The notes: a model not told the origin generated them from the letters alone. A stretch of DNA of 64,000 bases from Breviolum minutum Mf 1.05b.01 (GCA_000507305.1 DF239170.1:159501-223500); one strand, 5' to 3'; counted from the stretch's first letter, positions 1 through 54,262 are shown. Numbers and translations: made by a program.

Positions 1-66
1 ATCATTCAAGCCGACCAGAAATTTAAAAATCTAAGACACACAAACGGCAGTTGTTCAAAAGTTTTT

Positions 67-171
67 CTAGTTGGTGGTTTTTAACCCATCTTAAAAATAT
101 GTGTCAAATTTGATAATTTCCCCAAGTTTAGGGTTGAAAATTCCAAAAATAGTTGAGTTGCCACCACCGAG
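67..171. repeat. Family A inverted-repeat element
   Basis: About 105 bp, from ctagttggtggt to ccaccaccgag, with the internal signature tcaaat-ttgat-atttcccc. Same family as eight other strong copies in this window. Confidence 0.8.
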
Positions 172-859
172 TTTCTTCGACAAACATCTCCCAAAACCAA
201 ATCCCAGATCTGCGATGTGAAAAAAATCCCATCATCCCATCGCCTTGAAGCTTTGTGGAGCACCACCTGGGACCGCGCCAAAAGGCTGGTGGTGTTTTCT
301 TCAAAAAAAATGTGAACGGCGTTTTTTTTTAAGACCGAAAGAAGCTCTGTCACAAGATGTGGCGGAAACATTTTCGGGAAAAAAAAAGACACCTTCACTT
401 TTAAAGGGATTTGTTTTGTGTAGTTCGAAGGGCGTCACTAAAAATCTATATTCTATGCATGTGGGGATGGAATTTTTAGCTGAAAAAGAATGGTACCCTG
501 TATCCATGTACCCGCCAATATTCAAAAAAAACAAAAATTGGAGCCGACAAGCTCCTGCTGGAAGGAGGGCACGACCCGTCTTCTACACTATGCGTTCTTT
601 TGAAACGACCTTCCACCGTGCTTGCTATTTAACCAACCTCAAAAAAAAATGACATGTCCGGACGTTGCGAGACATTTGTTGGGGACAAACATGACATGAC
701 TATTTTTTTGTTGGCACATGGAGCGCTCGGCTGCGCCATATTCAAAGGTCTATCCCGGCTGATCATTGGTAACACTAAATCTTGGCCTTTTTTGGGGGGC
801 GTTGGGCGTGCGACCCCGTGACACCTCGCGAGATTAGATTCACCCAGTCTGGTGCGAAC

Positions 860-43857
<42,998 letters not shown>

Positions 43858-44403
43858 CTCAGAAACTTTTTGTCGAACTCGAGATTTTTTGGTGGCAAAA
43901 AAAGGGTTTCCACAGATTTGGTGAAGTTGGGTTGGGACAAAGTTTCGTCGCAACACGTGGAATGGGGGAGCATCCCAAACAAACAAAAAACTCCTCAACA
44001 AAGACTTGAAATTTAGAACCCTTTAACTTGAAAGCCCTAATTTCTTTAACGACAAAAAAAGAACTGGCCACATCAACACAACCTCCGGTCAACTAAGGCC
44101 TGTGGCACTGGGAATCGATTTTTGGGTTATACAAAATACACGACACTATGAACGACGCAAAATGTACCATGAAGGCTTTTCGATGGCCATCTGAGATTCG
44201 TATCCGAGGGTGAAAAAAAGAAAAACATACACCAAAAAATGTTACTGAATCAAAAGCTGGTCGTCAAAGATCTCCAAGACAAGACCTCGTGTCGAACATC
44301 ATCTTAGGACGTCGGATTTTTTTGGGTGGAAAGCGGGTCACAAAGGGATCTGAGACATATCTGGCGGCGAAAAACATCCCCAAAAGATTTGAAGGGACAA
44401 AAA

Positions 44404-44507
44404 CTAGTTGGTGGTTTCAACCCCTTTGAAAAATATTAGTCAAAATTTGGAATCTTCCCCAAAATCGGGGTGAAAATATAAAAAATCTTTGAGTTGCCAC
44501 CACCTAG
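44404..44507. repeat. Family A inverted-repeat element
   Basis: ctagttggtggtttcaaccc to gttgccaccacctag, near the family consensus. Confidence 0.82.
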
Positions 44508-44869
44508 AAAATAGTGATAACTTCCCCCCCAATTGACTCAAGCTCCAAGTGCCCATCCCCACCAAAAATACCTACGGAGTACTACATGCCTTTGAGGAGG
44601 TGGTGGGGTAGTTTAAAAAATGGGCCCAGGCGACTGGGAGGAAGGTCATAGGCGTAGAGAGGGATCACCATCAGATCCTTAGATTCCATTGGATGAGTGG
44701 TGTCATGAAACCTCTTCCGGACATGAAACTGACACCCGCATGGCTTTTTGATGGAAAAAATCTACCAAAAAAAAGGTGTCCCCCCCCCAAACAAAAAATA
44801 TGGCGGAGGGGGATAAGAAAAACATCAAAGTTTTTGGATCTCACCCCTTCATGGCAAAAGTTCGTGCAC

Positions 44870-44982
44870 CTGTAGAGGATGAAATCTGAGAGAACATTTG
44901 GAGCCTCAAATCCAACCAAGAAATTTCTTGCGGAGTTGGAGACGTTGCCAACTTTTACGGCAACATGAAACAAATGAAGATC
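44870..44982 (-). CDS. Candidate exon just upstream of the channel core
   Basis: A 113-nt segment, acceptor tgtcag|GATCTT and donor CTACAG|gtgcac. Phase 0 reads DLHLFHVAVKVGNVSNSARN then FLVGFEAPNVLSDFILY. It lies where the pre-S1 or S1 region is expected but is not a convincing S1 helix. Confidence 0.35.
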
Positions 44983-45063
44983 CTGACATGACATTGAACC
45001 ATGAAATACTGATTTGCTTCATAGAAATCCTTACAATGGCTTCTTTGTAATCCCTATTCAAAA

Positions 45064-45074
45064 AATATATATTC

Positions 45075-45105
<31 letters not shown>

Positions 45106-45109
45106 ACAC
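45064..45109. repeat. AT microsatellite, LINE insertion target
   Basis: A (TA)n run ending in atatacacaaatt, the target duplicated by the LINE. AT-rich sequence resumes at 48975 after the element. Confidence 0.9.
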
Positions 45110-45183
45110 AAATTCACCGACAGTCAGCTCAGAATATCAAAAGGGCTCTTCGACAGGACAGGGCCCGGTACATTGATACAAGG

Positions 45184-47019
45184 ATGCAGGACATTGCGGA
45201 GCAGGACGTGAAGAAGGTACTCAGCCTCCTCAAGCCGATGAGATTGGGACGACGATCGCAACAGCTTGGCCGAAAACCCATTCCACTCATCAACCTTGAA
45301 GATGGTTCTGCAGCACCTGATATCAACAGCGCACAGGACAGATGGCGAAGGCACTTCGCCAGGATGGAAGGCGGCTCCACCACCACTGCAGCGCAATTAC
45401 TAGAAGATCAAGTTCGTCTTCCACAAGGCTCGCACATCGATGTGGACAAGATCCCAAGTATTTTTGAGTTGGAACTCCATATGATGAAGTCGAAAGCCAA
45501 AAAAGCGATGGGGCCTGATGGAGTTCCATCGGAGCTCCTGAAACATGCTCCTGCTAGAATGGCTTTCCACTACTGGCCACTCTTTGCCAAGACATCGCTA
45601 TGCCCCCACGAGAGTTTGCAGTATAAAGGAGGTCGGCTAGTGGCTGCATACAAACAGCGAGGCTCCACTCGGGAATGCGATAGCTATCGCGCTCTCCTTG
45701 TTTCCTCATCGCTTGCGAAGTCATTTCACTCAGTCTACAGGACCAAGGTCATGAAGTTCGTACATCAAGGAGCAGGAGATTTGCAATTCACGTCGCACAG
45801 ATCCCCATCGGTATCACTGGCAGCACACATCATTCGCTTGCACCAACAAGCTATGCTACGCAAGGGACGATCGGCTGCCACGCTATTCCTGGACATAAAA
45901 GAGGCGTTTTACTGTGTAATTCGCCAGCACTCCCTTCCGGCCACCTTCGAAGACGATGATATATTTCGATTTTTATCCCGCATGGGAGTCTGCGACCTCA
46001 ACATCGACCAGGTTGCGAGACTGCTTGCAGAGGGTCCTTCGTTGGAAGCTTTGGGGTGCGACGAACATCTTTTGCACATTGTGACTGAGTACCACCGGGC
46101 TACGTGGTTCCATCTCGCTTCAGATATCCAAGGGCCCTTGGTAAAGACGGAGCGTGGCACCAGGCCGGGGGACGGCTTTGCAGACGTCCTCTGGGCCTTG
46201 ACGTTTGCTAAATGGCTGGTACGCTTGGAGGCACATCTGATTGCAGAAGAAGTCCTTTCCCATGTTCCATTGAATGATGAGACCAATTTGATGACTTCCC
46301 CAGGATCCACAATGATTCCCAAAGGCATTGTTGCATGGGCTGATGACGTCGCAGTCATGACCGATTCGGATGATCCCCTGAAGACAGTGGACAAGTTATC
46401 CTATCTCACGGAAGTCCTGGTGAAGGACCTGCAAGAGTTTGGAATGACACCTAACTTCGGACATGGGAAGACGGAAGCTGTGTTAGATCTTCGCGGCAAG
46501 AATTCACACGTGGTACGGAGGAAGATTTTCTATGAGGACAAAGGACAAATCCCTATCAATACATCATTGCCCAATGTAACTTCATTGAGAGTGGTATACA
46601 AATACAAGCATCTCGGAGGCTACATCACGCATGGATGTAAAATCCAACCTGAGCTACTCCACCGCATTGCCCAGGGCCGCAAGACGTGCATGGACTACAG
46701 GACCAAGATCTACGGGAACAAGGCAATCCCACTCGGACACTGGTTGCAAGTATTGAGAGCAACTGCCCTCACCACAACCATGTACAATGCAGAATGTTGG
46801 CCAAAGATGAATAACAAGGATTCACAACGATGGGTCCATGGAGTGATTTCCCTCTACAGGACGGCTCTCCAGCGCACAATGCATCATCTTGACCTACGAC
46901 ACCTGCCAGACATCGCGGTACTTGGTCTATGCCAAGCACTACATCCCCTGACGGAGCTACGTATCTACCGACTCAGATGCTATGGACAGTACCTCACTCG
47001 CCACTGTAAGCTCCTTTGA
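45184..47019 (+). CDS. Non-LTR retrotransposon reverse transcriptase (ORF, truncated N-terminus)
   Basis: A 611-codon ORF. It is a reverse transcriptase that would copy the element's RNA at a nicked target. Motifs: GPDGVPSELLK near residue 108, YRALLVSSSLAKSF near 168, motif A LFLDIKEAF near 234, motif B GTRPGDGFADVLW near 324, motif C AWADDVAVM near 382 (the catalytic DD is intact), and thumb KYKHLGG near 473. The frame is open upstream of this ATG to the truncation point, so the true N-terminus is lost. It ends 38 nt inside the next ORF, in a different frame. The endonuclease domain is absent. Confidence 0.93.
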   Translation: MQDIAEQDVKKVLSLLKPMRLGRRSQQLGRKPIPLINLEDGSAAPDINSAQDRWRRHFARMEGGSTTTAAQLLEDQVRLPQGSHIDVDKIPSIFELELHMMKSKAKKAMGPDGVPSELLKHAPARMAFHYWPLFAKTSLCPHESLQYKGGRLVAAYKQRGSTRECDSYRALLVSSSLAKSFHSVYRTKVMKFVHQGAGDLQFTSHRSPSVSLAAHIIRLHQQAMLRKGRSAATLFLDIKEAFYCVIRQHSLPATFEDDDIFRFLSRMGVCDLNIDQVARLLAEGPSLEALGCDEHLLHIVTEYHRATWFHLASDIQGPLVKTERGTRPGDGFADVLWALTFAKWLVRLEAHLIAEEVLSHVPLNDETNLMTSPGSTMIPKGIVAWADDVAVMTDSDDPLKTVDKLSYLTEVLVKDLQEFGMTPNFGHGKTEAVLDLRGKNSHVVRRKIFYEDKGQIPINTSLPNVTSLRVVYKYKHLGGYITHGCKIQPELLHRIAQGRKTCMDYRTKIYGNKAIPLGHWLQVLRATALTTTMYNAECWPKMNNKDSQRWVHGVISLYRTALQRTMHHLDLRHLPDIAVLGLCQALHPLTELRIYRLRCYGQYLTRHCKLL

Positions 47020-48883
47020 GGCTTTGCTAGCAGAAGAACATCAATGGAAACAGATGATCATCGAGGACTTCCAATGGCTCTACGAAAATATACAAGGTAT
47101 GACCATCCACCCGTCACCTACACATGACATGGACTACTGGAATTACATGATCACTGCAACGCCAAGACGGTGGAAGGGAATCCTCAAGCGAGTTGCAACA
47201 CATGCTGCTCTACAGCTACGCATACACGCAGATGTGAATACTATGCATCGCACGGCTATGAGCATGCTACATTCTGTTGGGGCGGATCCCGAGGTACAGA
47301 CCGAGACCAACATTGCTTATACATTCAAATGTTTTATTTGTGATGTGGACTTTGATTCTTACACGGGATGGGCTGTACACGCCTTCAAGCGACATGGAAG
47401 GACACAGCCAGGAAGAACGCTGCAAACAGGTACTACATGCCAATCATGTGCGAAGCGATTTACAACACCGGCTCGACTAGCCAGACATTTTCGAACAGTT
47501 CCACGCTGTGCAGAGACTGTAGCAGCGCAGGAATGGAATGTCCCTTTGCAGCCGGGATTTGGCAGTCTTGAAGAAGCAAAATATGAAGAGGCGACGGTGA
47601 TGCAGATGTGGACACGTAGTGAGGCAACTACACTCCCACCAGCTACTACCTGGGCAACTACTCCACATGCACGGAAGCTTCTACATCTATGCTACACGGA
47701 GGAATGGACGTCGGAGGAGCTTGCAATGGATGGTATTATGGACTTCCTGCGGCAAGAGCCAGTTGCTTTCCATGAACTGCAGGCGATTTGCAGACAATTG
47801 GAAGAAGACGACGACGCTCCATACAAGCATGGAATCATTGAAGCCCTACAAGACGTGGCCACAACAGCCAGGCGACAAGGTGACACTGGTTACCATGTCC
47901 CCAACGAGATCAACCCTTTGATCTTTATGCAGCATACCATGAAATTTCATGCCACCTTGCCACGGATGCCGACTGTCTACAGATATGTACTTCATGTATT
48001 CTCAGGTGTCAGGCGAGAGGGTGACCTTCATGGTGCTCTATTACAAGTACAACCGCCAGACGGCACAGTTCTATTCCCCATCAGCATCGACATCGTGTTG
48101 TCATCTACGCATTGTGACCTGCTTGATCCACAGCAACAGAAACGATGGTTGAATTGGGCTAAAGACGGTGCCATTTATATGGCAATAGGTGGACCGCCAT
48201 GCGAGACATGGTCGATCTCTCGCCTTCGCTGGTATGAAAACTTCGAGGGCCCCAGACCGCTCAGAGAAGGAACCAGGCTTCTTGATTACATTTGGGCCAT
48301 ACCCCAATTACGTATCCGAGAAGCACGTCAAGTCAGAGTCGCAAATGCATTACTGCACTTCTGCATCCTTCTCTTCCTCGCGCAGGTCTTGACAGGTGGT
48401 ATTGCTATCATCGAGCACCCGGATGAGCCGGGGCCACGCGGAATGCTTGTGCCCCCCTCGATTTGGATCCTCCCGATTATGCAGTACATCAAGTCGGCTA
48501 GTACAGTTTTCCCATTGCACATCAAGCAAGGATACTGGAACGCTCTATCACCCAAACCGACACTACTTTTGGTCACGGTGCCGGATTGTCAAGGGTCGGA
48601 CATCATGAAATGCCTGGATGGCTTTCGAGTACGTTCTGACCTACCACCGCCTCTGAAGATGGGCAAAGCATCGAAATCCACCTTCAACACTGCTGCATTA
48701 AAACGCTATCCTCAAGCTCTATGCATGGGTATGGCAAGCATTGCGGCATCCTACGCGGTGAAGGTTCCCTTTGTCCCGGCCAAGGACGATGAGATCTTGC
48801 CGATTGCGTTGCTCCTTAAGGGAGTGTACTCTAACAGTACGACGACGGACGACGGACAAGATTTTGCTGGGGACCGTAATTAA
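46982..48883 (+). CDS. Retrotransposon ORF with two zinc fingers and a C5-methyltransferase-like domain
   Basis: A 633-codon ORF, +1 relative to the reverse transcriptase and overlapping it by 38 nt. The first part (QWLYENIQG...) is the natural continuation of the LINE C-terminus. Residues about 114-180 hold two Cys/His fingers: CFICDVDF...H-x4-H, and CQSCAKRF...H-x6-C. The last third has HVFSGVRREGDL (like methyltransferase motif I), IGGPPCETWS (motif IV with the PPC catalytic loop) and IIEHPDEPGP in the place of the ENV motif. Such modules next to reverse transcriptases are, to my knowledge, frequent in dinoflagellates. Enzyme activity is not shown. Confidence 0.85.
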   Translation: MDSTSLATVSSFEALLAEEHQWKQMIIEDFQWLYENIQGMTIHPSPTHDMDYWNYMITATPRRWKGILKRVATHAALQLRIHADVNTMHRTAMSMLHSVGADPEVQTETNIAYTFKCFICDVDFDSYTGWAVHAFKRHGRTQPGRTLQTGTTCQSCAKRFTTPARLARHFRTVPRCAETVAAQEWNVPLQPGFGSLEEAKYEEATVMQMWTRSEATTLPPATTWATTPHARKLLHLCYTEEWTSEELAMDGIMDFLRQEPVAFHELQAICRQLEEDDDAPYKHGIIEALQDVATTARRQGDTGYHVPNEINPLIFMQHTMKFHATLPRMPTVYRYVLHVFSGVRREGDLHGALLQVQPPDGTVLFPISIDIVLSSTHCDLLDPQQQKRWLNWAKDGAIYMAIGGPPCETWSISRLRWYENFEGPRPLREGTRLLDYIWAIPQLRIREARQVRVANALLHFCILLFLAQVLTGGIAIIEHPDEPGPRGMLVPPSIWILPIMQYIKSASTVFPLHIKQGYWNALSPKPTLLLVTVPDCQGSDIMKCLDGFRVRSDLPPPLKMGKASKSTFNTAALKRYPQALCMGMASIAASYAVKVPFVPAKDDEILPIALLLKGVYSNSTTTDDGQDFAGDRN

Positions 48884-48974
48884 AAATTTGTTGCAACCAG
48901 GACCAACCCCCCCAATAGGCCGTGTCTCTCGCTAGACTCTATATGCCTGAGTGAAAAAAAAATATACACAAATT

Positions 48975-50053
48975 ATATACACATATAACTGGGTAGTATG
49001 ACCTCATTTATACTCCGCAAATACTGTAACCGAGGCTTTGGTCGGTGCTCATTTGGGCCGTTTGAATTTATCCCTTCCTACCACTAACTCATGGTGTAGT
49101 TACATGAGTTTACCATTTGCCCACAAAAAAGTCAGACGGCCAACGAATCTACAACTGCAAGGTGGGCCTTGCAAAAAACCAGTTGCAAGTAGGGTGATGA
49201 AATGACTCCACAGATCGTCGTGAAATAACCCAGCTATAGATATTATAAGGGGCCCCATGTCAACTTTGCAACGGCTGCCGCCCCTGCCAAGGGTCGTAAA
49301 GTACACAAAGTGCCATACTCAAATTCCAGGCTGTTCGAAAGCTGCCACCGGGATGAAAGACATACGTGAACCTGTTTTCAGATTTTTGCAGTGACGTAAA
49401 GGGGGACAACAACGGGCGGGTGATTTCACCCCAACGGCCCCAAAAAAAGTGGCGGTGACCACCATGATGAAACCTGAGACGAATACTGTAATTTCTATGA
49501 CCTTCAAAAACACATTGGATGATTTCATGTTGGGGTGTGGTAGCTCAGCCTTTTTGAATTTTTATGGAAATCCCTAGGTTTGAACAGGGATTTGTTCCTT
49601 TAAGAGATGCCTCGAATCCAACGAGCCAACCACCAACCATTCACAAAGCTTCAGTTTGTGAATTCTACGCCAGGAAATCTCAGTAAAAACTCTGGAAGAA
49701 AGATGTTCCGTTTCTTGGAGGCCATCGAATTAGGAAGTTGGATATCGAATTTAGGAAGTTGGAATGATAAAGGATGTGCAAAAAAAACAAACATTGGACA
49801 GAACCACCAAACAAGTCATAAGCGCTACATGAACGTGTAGCGAAATAAGCTCCGAAATGGAATCATCCTTCATGTTCTTATGATGACCTCACCCTCCCCA
49901 ACCTCATGGAAAAGAACTCCGGATCTGGAACCTGAAAAAAAATCCATCTGGAAACCAAGAAACAACAAAAAACTACCACCCAAAAATAAAAAAATAAAGA
50001 AACCATAATATCTCTCCAAAATATCGGGCCGTTTTCCGGGAAAAAAAAAAACT
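48975..50053. other. Intronic tract downstream of the LINE
   Basis: Mostly AT-rich. A minus-strand segment at about 49415-49475 (acceptor gtctcag|GTTTCA) has a hydrophobic frame FIMVVTATFFGAVG but does not fit the phase of neighbours. Could be a missed exon. Confidence 0.3.
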
Positions 50054-50158
50054 TACCCTCCGGTAAACAAACATAGCAATGGAAAATCCCCATCTTGAAT
50101 AGGAAATACATCTTCAAATGGTGGATTTTCCATTGCTATGTTAGATTACCGGAGGGTA
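50054..50158. repeat. Family B inverted-repeat element (best copy)
   Basis: taccctccggtaaacaaaca to tgttagattaccggagggta. The arms are almost perfect, and the core contains aataggaaatacatcttcaa. Confidence 0.88.
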
Positions 50159-50214
50159 CATCCAAAAAAAAAGGTCATCCAAAACCATCTGGGAAAAACT
50201 TCCAGCACCGGCAC

Positions 50215-50253
50215 CTTTCTCGCTGTTCTTCTGCGGAGCTGCCGAGCTCGGTC
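50215..50253 (-). CDS. Candidate short exon (N-terminal chain)
   Basis: A 39-nt GC-rich segment between cctgag|GACCGA and GAAAG|gtgccg. Phase 0 reads DRARQLRRRTARK; other frames are open too. The sites are good but it is too short for certainty. Confidence 0.35.
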
Positions 50254-50497
50254 CTCAGGATGCGGTTTCCGGAAAAAATGCCATCGAAACCTTCATTGGA
50301 AAATGGAAAAAAACACGTAAATACCAGCTCTCTCTCTCTCTCTCTAGCGCCATCAGATGTCCCTACAAAGGGGGCACGAGCCCAAACCAGCAGAAAAAAC
50401 ACATTCAGCCAGAGTTAAGCATAAGCTCAAGCTCAGGCATCGTAAATACCAGCTACCTATGCTGGTTTTTGTTTCCTTATATTTGATCCTTTGATGG

Positions 50498-50542
50498 ATA
50501 TATATATATATATACACACATACATACGTACATATGTGTGTC

Positions 50543-50575
<33 letters not shown>

Positions 50576-50580
50576 TTGTG
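50498..50580. repeat. (TA)n/(GT)n microsatellite
   Basis: tatata runs separated by acacatacatac, then a gtgtgt run. Confidence 0.95.
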
Positions 50581-50934
50581 TACATTTTCGTATTGACCTT
50601 TGATCCAGAAGAAAAGCATCCAGAAGCTGCGAACCAGAGGTTCGAAAAACCTCGGTTGACCTTTCAACAATCATGCATGAATTTATGAAACATCTAGTGG
50701 CTCATTAAACCTCTCTCGATGTGTTGAAGAAAAAATAGATATCCTTTTCCCGGAAAAAAAAAACTCTCTTCCAATCACAAAATTGTTCAGAGCGGCCACC
50801 AGGATTTGTTGCCCTAAAGATTACCACTGATGACTCTTCACTTTCTGACATACCTGAAAATCTACACATCGAACCTACCACCATCTATTAAAAAATGCAC
50901 TCCGAAATGAGGCAGATTCTACATTGGTCATGTG

Positions 50935-51041
50935 TTACCCTCTGGTAAACTAACATAGCAATGGAATATCCCCATTTCCAGTAGAAAATACATCTTCAAA
51001 GGTTCCATTTTCCATCGCTATGCTTGTTTACCAGAGTGTAT
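50935..51041. repeat. Family B inverted-repeat element
   Basis: ttaccctctggtaaactaac to gcttgtttaccagagtgta, with the core gtagaaaatacatcttcaaa. Confidence 0.85.
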
Positions 51042-51307
51042 TGGTCAAGAAATTCGTTTTCACCAAAATGCCTGGGTTGCCTCTGCACTTTCTTTCCCCG
51101 GTTCTTCATTCACTTCATAAAGACATTCTGAAGAAATCCCAGCTTTCTATTCTCAAAAACATCAACAGACAACCAAACTTTCAAAAAAATATCTTTAAAA
51201 AAAAAACATGCATCAGTTTTTCAACAAACCCCTACCACGTCTTCAAAGAAGGTCATGGCATGATCCATGTTTCATCCCTACCAACCCACCCATGCCTTTC
51301 TAATCAC

Positions 51308-51369
51308 TCCTTTAAGCGTCGGTTTCGGAGCGGACTTGTTGGTGAACGTCAGGTTGTCCTTCGTGCGTC
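51308..51369 (-). CDS. Candidate exon (N-terminal chain)
   Basis: A 62-nt exon, acceptor acgacag|GACGCA and donor AAAGGA|gtgatt, reading RTKDNLTFTNKSAPKPTLKG with GC-rich third positions. Phase agrees with the previous candidate. No domain is recognised. Confidence 0.45.
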
Positions 51370-52581
51370 CTGTCGTTTTATGGGAAAAAAACTCAGGTAC
51401 ACCCCCCCAAAAGTAACATGGTACCCAAAAATGGGTGGTTTGTAGATGTGTTTTTTTTTCCTTTTCCAAGGAGGCATTTTTTAGTTTCCATCTTAATTTT
51501 TCGGAAATGTTTTTCCGTGGTGAGCATCGAAACTCGGGTGAACGTGGCGGAGCGATGGGTGAAGAAAATATGGCCCCGCGAGTTGGATCATCCCAAAATT
51601 CCCCCCGAAAAAATCCGTGAACGATTCATCAGCACCTGGTCGTCACCGATTTGGGGCCACTGTTTTTCCGACTTTTTTTTGAAGGGGGCGACCAGCCCCA
51701 GCGATTTCTGTAAAAATAAAAATAAAAAACAAAGTTTTTTTCTACCCAGGTATGGTGAATGTCAACCAACGCCAGTTGGAAGGGTCAAACTTCACCATAT
51801 CCTTTGAAAAGAAAGCAAAAAACAAGAACAAAATGGACATTTGAGGTCCAAGAGTACCTCTCTTAGGCTCCAGGGTCGGTGCATGGGGCAATGAAAGGTG
51901 AAATTATCCTTTTTTTTGTGAATACGGAGCAGATTTTTGATGTTCGAAAATCATTTGGCAAGATGATACAACTTTCCAGGGAACTAACCTATCCATACCT
52001 GGATCTTCCAAACATGTATGTTGTTTTGCCTTCACTCGTGGGTTTTTTCTGGTAAAAAAAAATGGCACAAACTTTACACACAAAAAGGAAAATCCAGGTA
52101 TATCCCCACCAAACATCTGGGTCAAGGCCTGGATATGTTAGGTTTGCATCACCCAGATGCATCACCCATCCAACGGAAGTACATTTAGACTATCCTACCA
52201 CATGAATCAATTTTCTTTAGCTCTGCATAAACGGTTTTTTTTTCTCAGGTGAACCAAACCGAATCATATGGGAAATGCTTTGGGTGGGCCCCTTTTAATC
52301 CTGTCGATCTGAATGTGTGCACACCCCAAAAAATCAGAGGTCATTCCCAGCTTGAAAAAACCCTCAAGGTAAACTGCATCTCACCTTTCGTTCCCTTCTC
52401 CAAAACTACCAAAAACTCAAGAAGGGCCCTTTGAGACCAAACTGTTACTCACTTACAACAAAGTCTTGAGGAAATTTTGGACCAAAACATTTAAGATCCC
52501 AAAAGTTGATGTTGGAAATTCGTTTGTTTTTTGGATCTTTTTTTTGAAAGCTGTCAAGTGATGCCCCCCCCCCAAAACTAC

Positions 52582-52687
52582 CAGTCTCGCTGGTTGCGCA
52601 ACCCACTGACCCACATCCCCTGTGTTTCGGCTCCACACACCTCGCGTCCATTTGGGTTGCACTTTGGTTTTGGAGTCGCCCCAGCAC
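52582..52687 (-). CDS. Candidate exon (N-terminal chain)
   Basis: A 106-nt GC-rich exon, acceptor ggctcag|GTGCTG and donor GACTG|gtagtt. All three frames are open up to the donor. The phase-matched one reads VLGRLQNQSATQMDARCVEP. No domain is recognised. Confidence 0.4.
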
Positions 52688-53236
52688 CTGAGCCGCCGGT
52701 AACTATCCATTGACCTCCTGGTTGTTTAATGACGGGATCCTCGTAATGATTTACATATGATTATCCCCATACAGGTGGATAGTAGTTTCATGGCTTATGA
52801 AAAAATCCCTTTTTCACTGGGTAGGATTTCATCCCCAACTAAATAGCCTAAACAACCACAACCAGGGGCCCTTTTTTCATTGCTCACCTCGTTTTGTGGG
52901 GGCGTTTTTTCTGTGATAAGGAGCCCAGATTTATTGCAACGAAGGGTGAAACAATTGAGGGACAAGGTTCCAAAATTTCAGACTGGAAAATCCCAATCCT
53001 CTCAGGAAAATCCCTGTTGTTCTTTTTTCTCTGAGCGAATCTTCAGAATCCTTCCGAAGGGATGATCTTTTTCTTACCTTTTCTTAAGATTCGTGAATAA
53101 CTAGGCCTAGGCCTCGGGGGGGCGAGGTGCTACCCCAAAGGTCATCCATATTACTCACTCCAAGGGGTGAGAAAAGGAGAGAATCTCGTGAATGAGATGG
53201 TGATCATCATCACTTTACCCTCCTTTCCTTGGTTTT

Positions 53237-53338
53237 CTAGTTGGTGGTTGAAACACCCATTAGACAAGTCAGTTAGTCAAATTGGATCATTTCCCCAGGT
53301 GGGGTGAAAAAAAACAAACCTTTGAAACCACCACCTAG
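53237..53338. repeat. Family A inverted-repeat element
   Basis: ctagttggtggttgaaac to aaccaccacctag, with the conserved core gtcaaattggatcatttccc. Confidence 0.82.
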
Positions 53339-53594
53339 CTGGTTTGGTTACATAAACCAATCTCCATGGGCCGTTCGCAGGTGTAGCAACAAAAAATTGG
53401 ACAGAATGGAAACGATACAAATGACCAACCCCCCAAATCCAAAACACGTCGTCGAATGGCAAAAAATTTGCACTGACTCTGATAGGGTGGTTTATCCTAT
53501 AGTATAGATCTGTCGTGTTTTTGTTGAATAGGCCTGTAGGTGAACAAACCGGGTGGCTGGCAGGCATGTTTTGGGGGGCTCGCCGGTGTGATAC

Positions 53595-53648
53595 CAAGCA
53601 ACTCAAAAGGAATAAGTTCCAAGATGGAGCTTGAAGCATCACAACCTT
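53595..53648 (-). CDS. Candidate exon (N-terminal chain)
   Basis: A 54-nt segment between ggaccag|AAGGTT and GCTTG|gtatca. Phase 0 reads KVVMLQAPSWNLFLLSCL; another frame reads GCDASSSILELIPFELL. The splice sites are acceptable; the identity is unknown. Confidence 0.35.
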
Positions 53649-54262
53649 CTGGTCCCACAAAGCCTCAGCATCAGACTTTTAGTACACGCTTTTAGTACGC
53701 AAGTTCTTCAAAATACCAGCAAAATCCCAAGACCCTGGAGGAAACCTTGGGGATTTGGCCGCGATATTGGGGCTAACTTGCCCAAAAATCCACCAACAAA
53801 TAATCCTGCCACTTCTGTCGAAACAACGTTCACTTCCACTAACATCGGTTTTTGGTCAAGTCGAAGAAAGACCGGAAACATGGAAAACGAGATCTGCTTT
53901 TGGCTTTGTTGATTCTATCCACGGACTCGGTCTTTTTTTGCCCCGCCTTGCGCACTACGCAAGGTCTTCATCGACTTGTCTCTCCTCAAGCGTCAGGATT
54001 TTAGGTGATGACTAGAATTAATCCCCAACAAAATCTTGGTATGTCTGTGTAAACCTCTTTCTTTGCTGCATCTCCCAAAAAATGGTTGATGTGTGCCAAT
54101 GAATCTTGATTCCACTTTCACACCTCGTCTTTCCCTCCATTTTCAAACACCTCAAAGTTTAAAACGAACTTCATAGAAAGCAACAAAACTATGAAGAAAC
54201 CGAGCAAATCGCAAATCCACTTTTGTCTTGTGGTCAGGCACCCGCCATCTTTCAACACTGAA

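Larger units (their letters stand above)
45102..48974 (+). mobile_element. 5'-truncated LINE-like retrotransposon with 13-bp target-site duplication
   Basis: The element runs from 45115 to 48961. The 13-bp sequence atatacacaaatt flanks it at 45102-45114 and 48962-48974, and it ends in a run of about eight A before the 3' copy. It holds a reverse transcriptase ORF (45184-47019) and an overlapping +1-frame ORF (46982-48883). The apurinic-type endonuclease expected at the 5' end is missing, so the copy is truncated. Identical repeats and long ORFs argue for recent insertion. It lies antisense to the channel gene, between candidate exons, in an AT-rich microsatellite. Confidence 0.9.

Noticed and set aside
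51418-51807. Plus-strand ORF with ERWVKKIWPRELDHP
   Set aside because: Looks protein-like over about 40 residues, but no splice context or homology is recognised. Kept only as a note.
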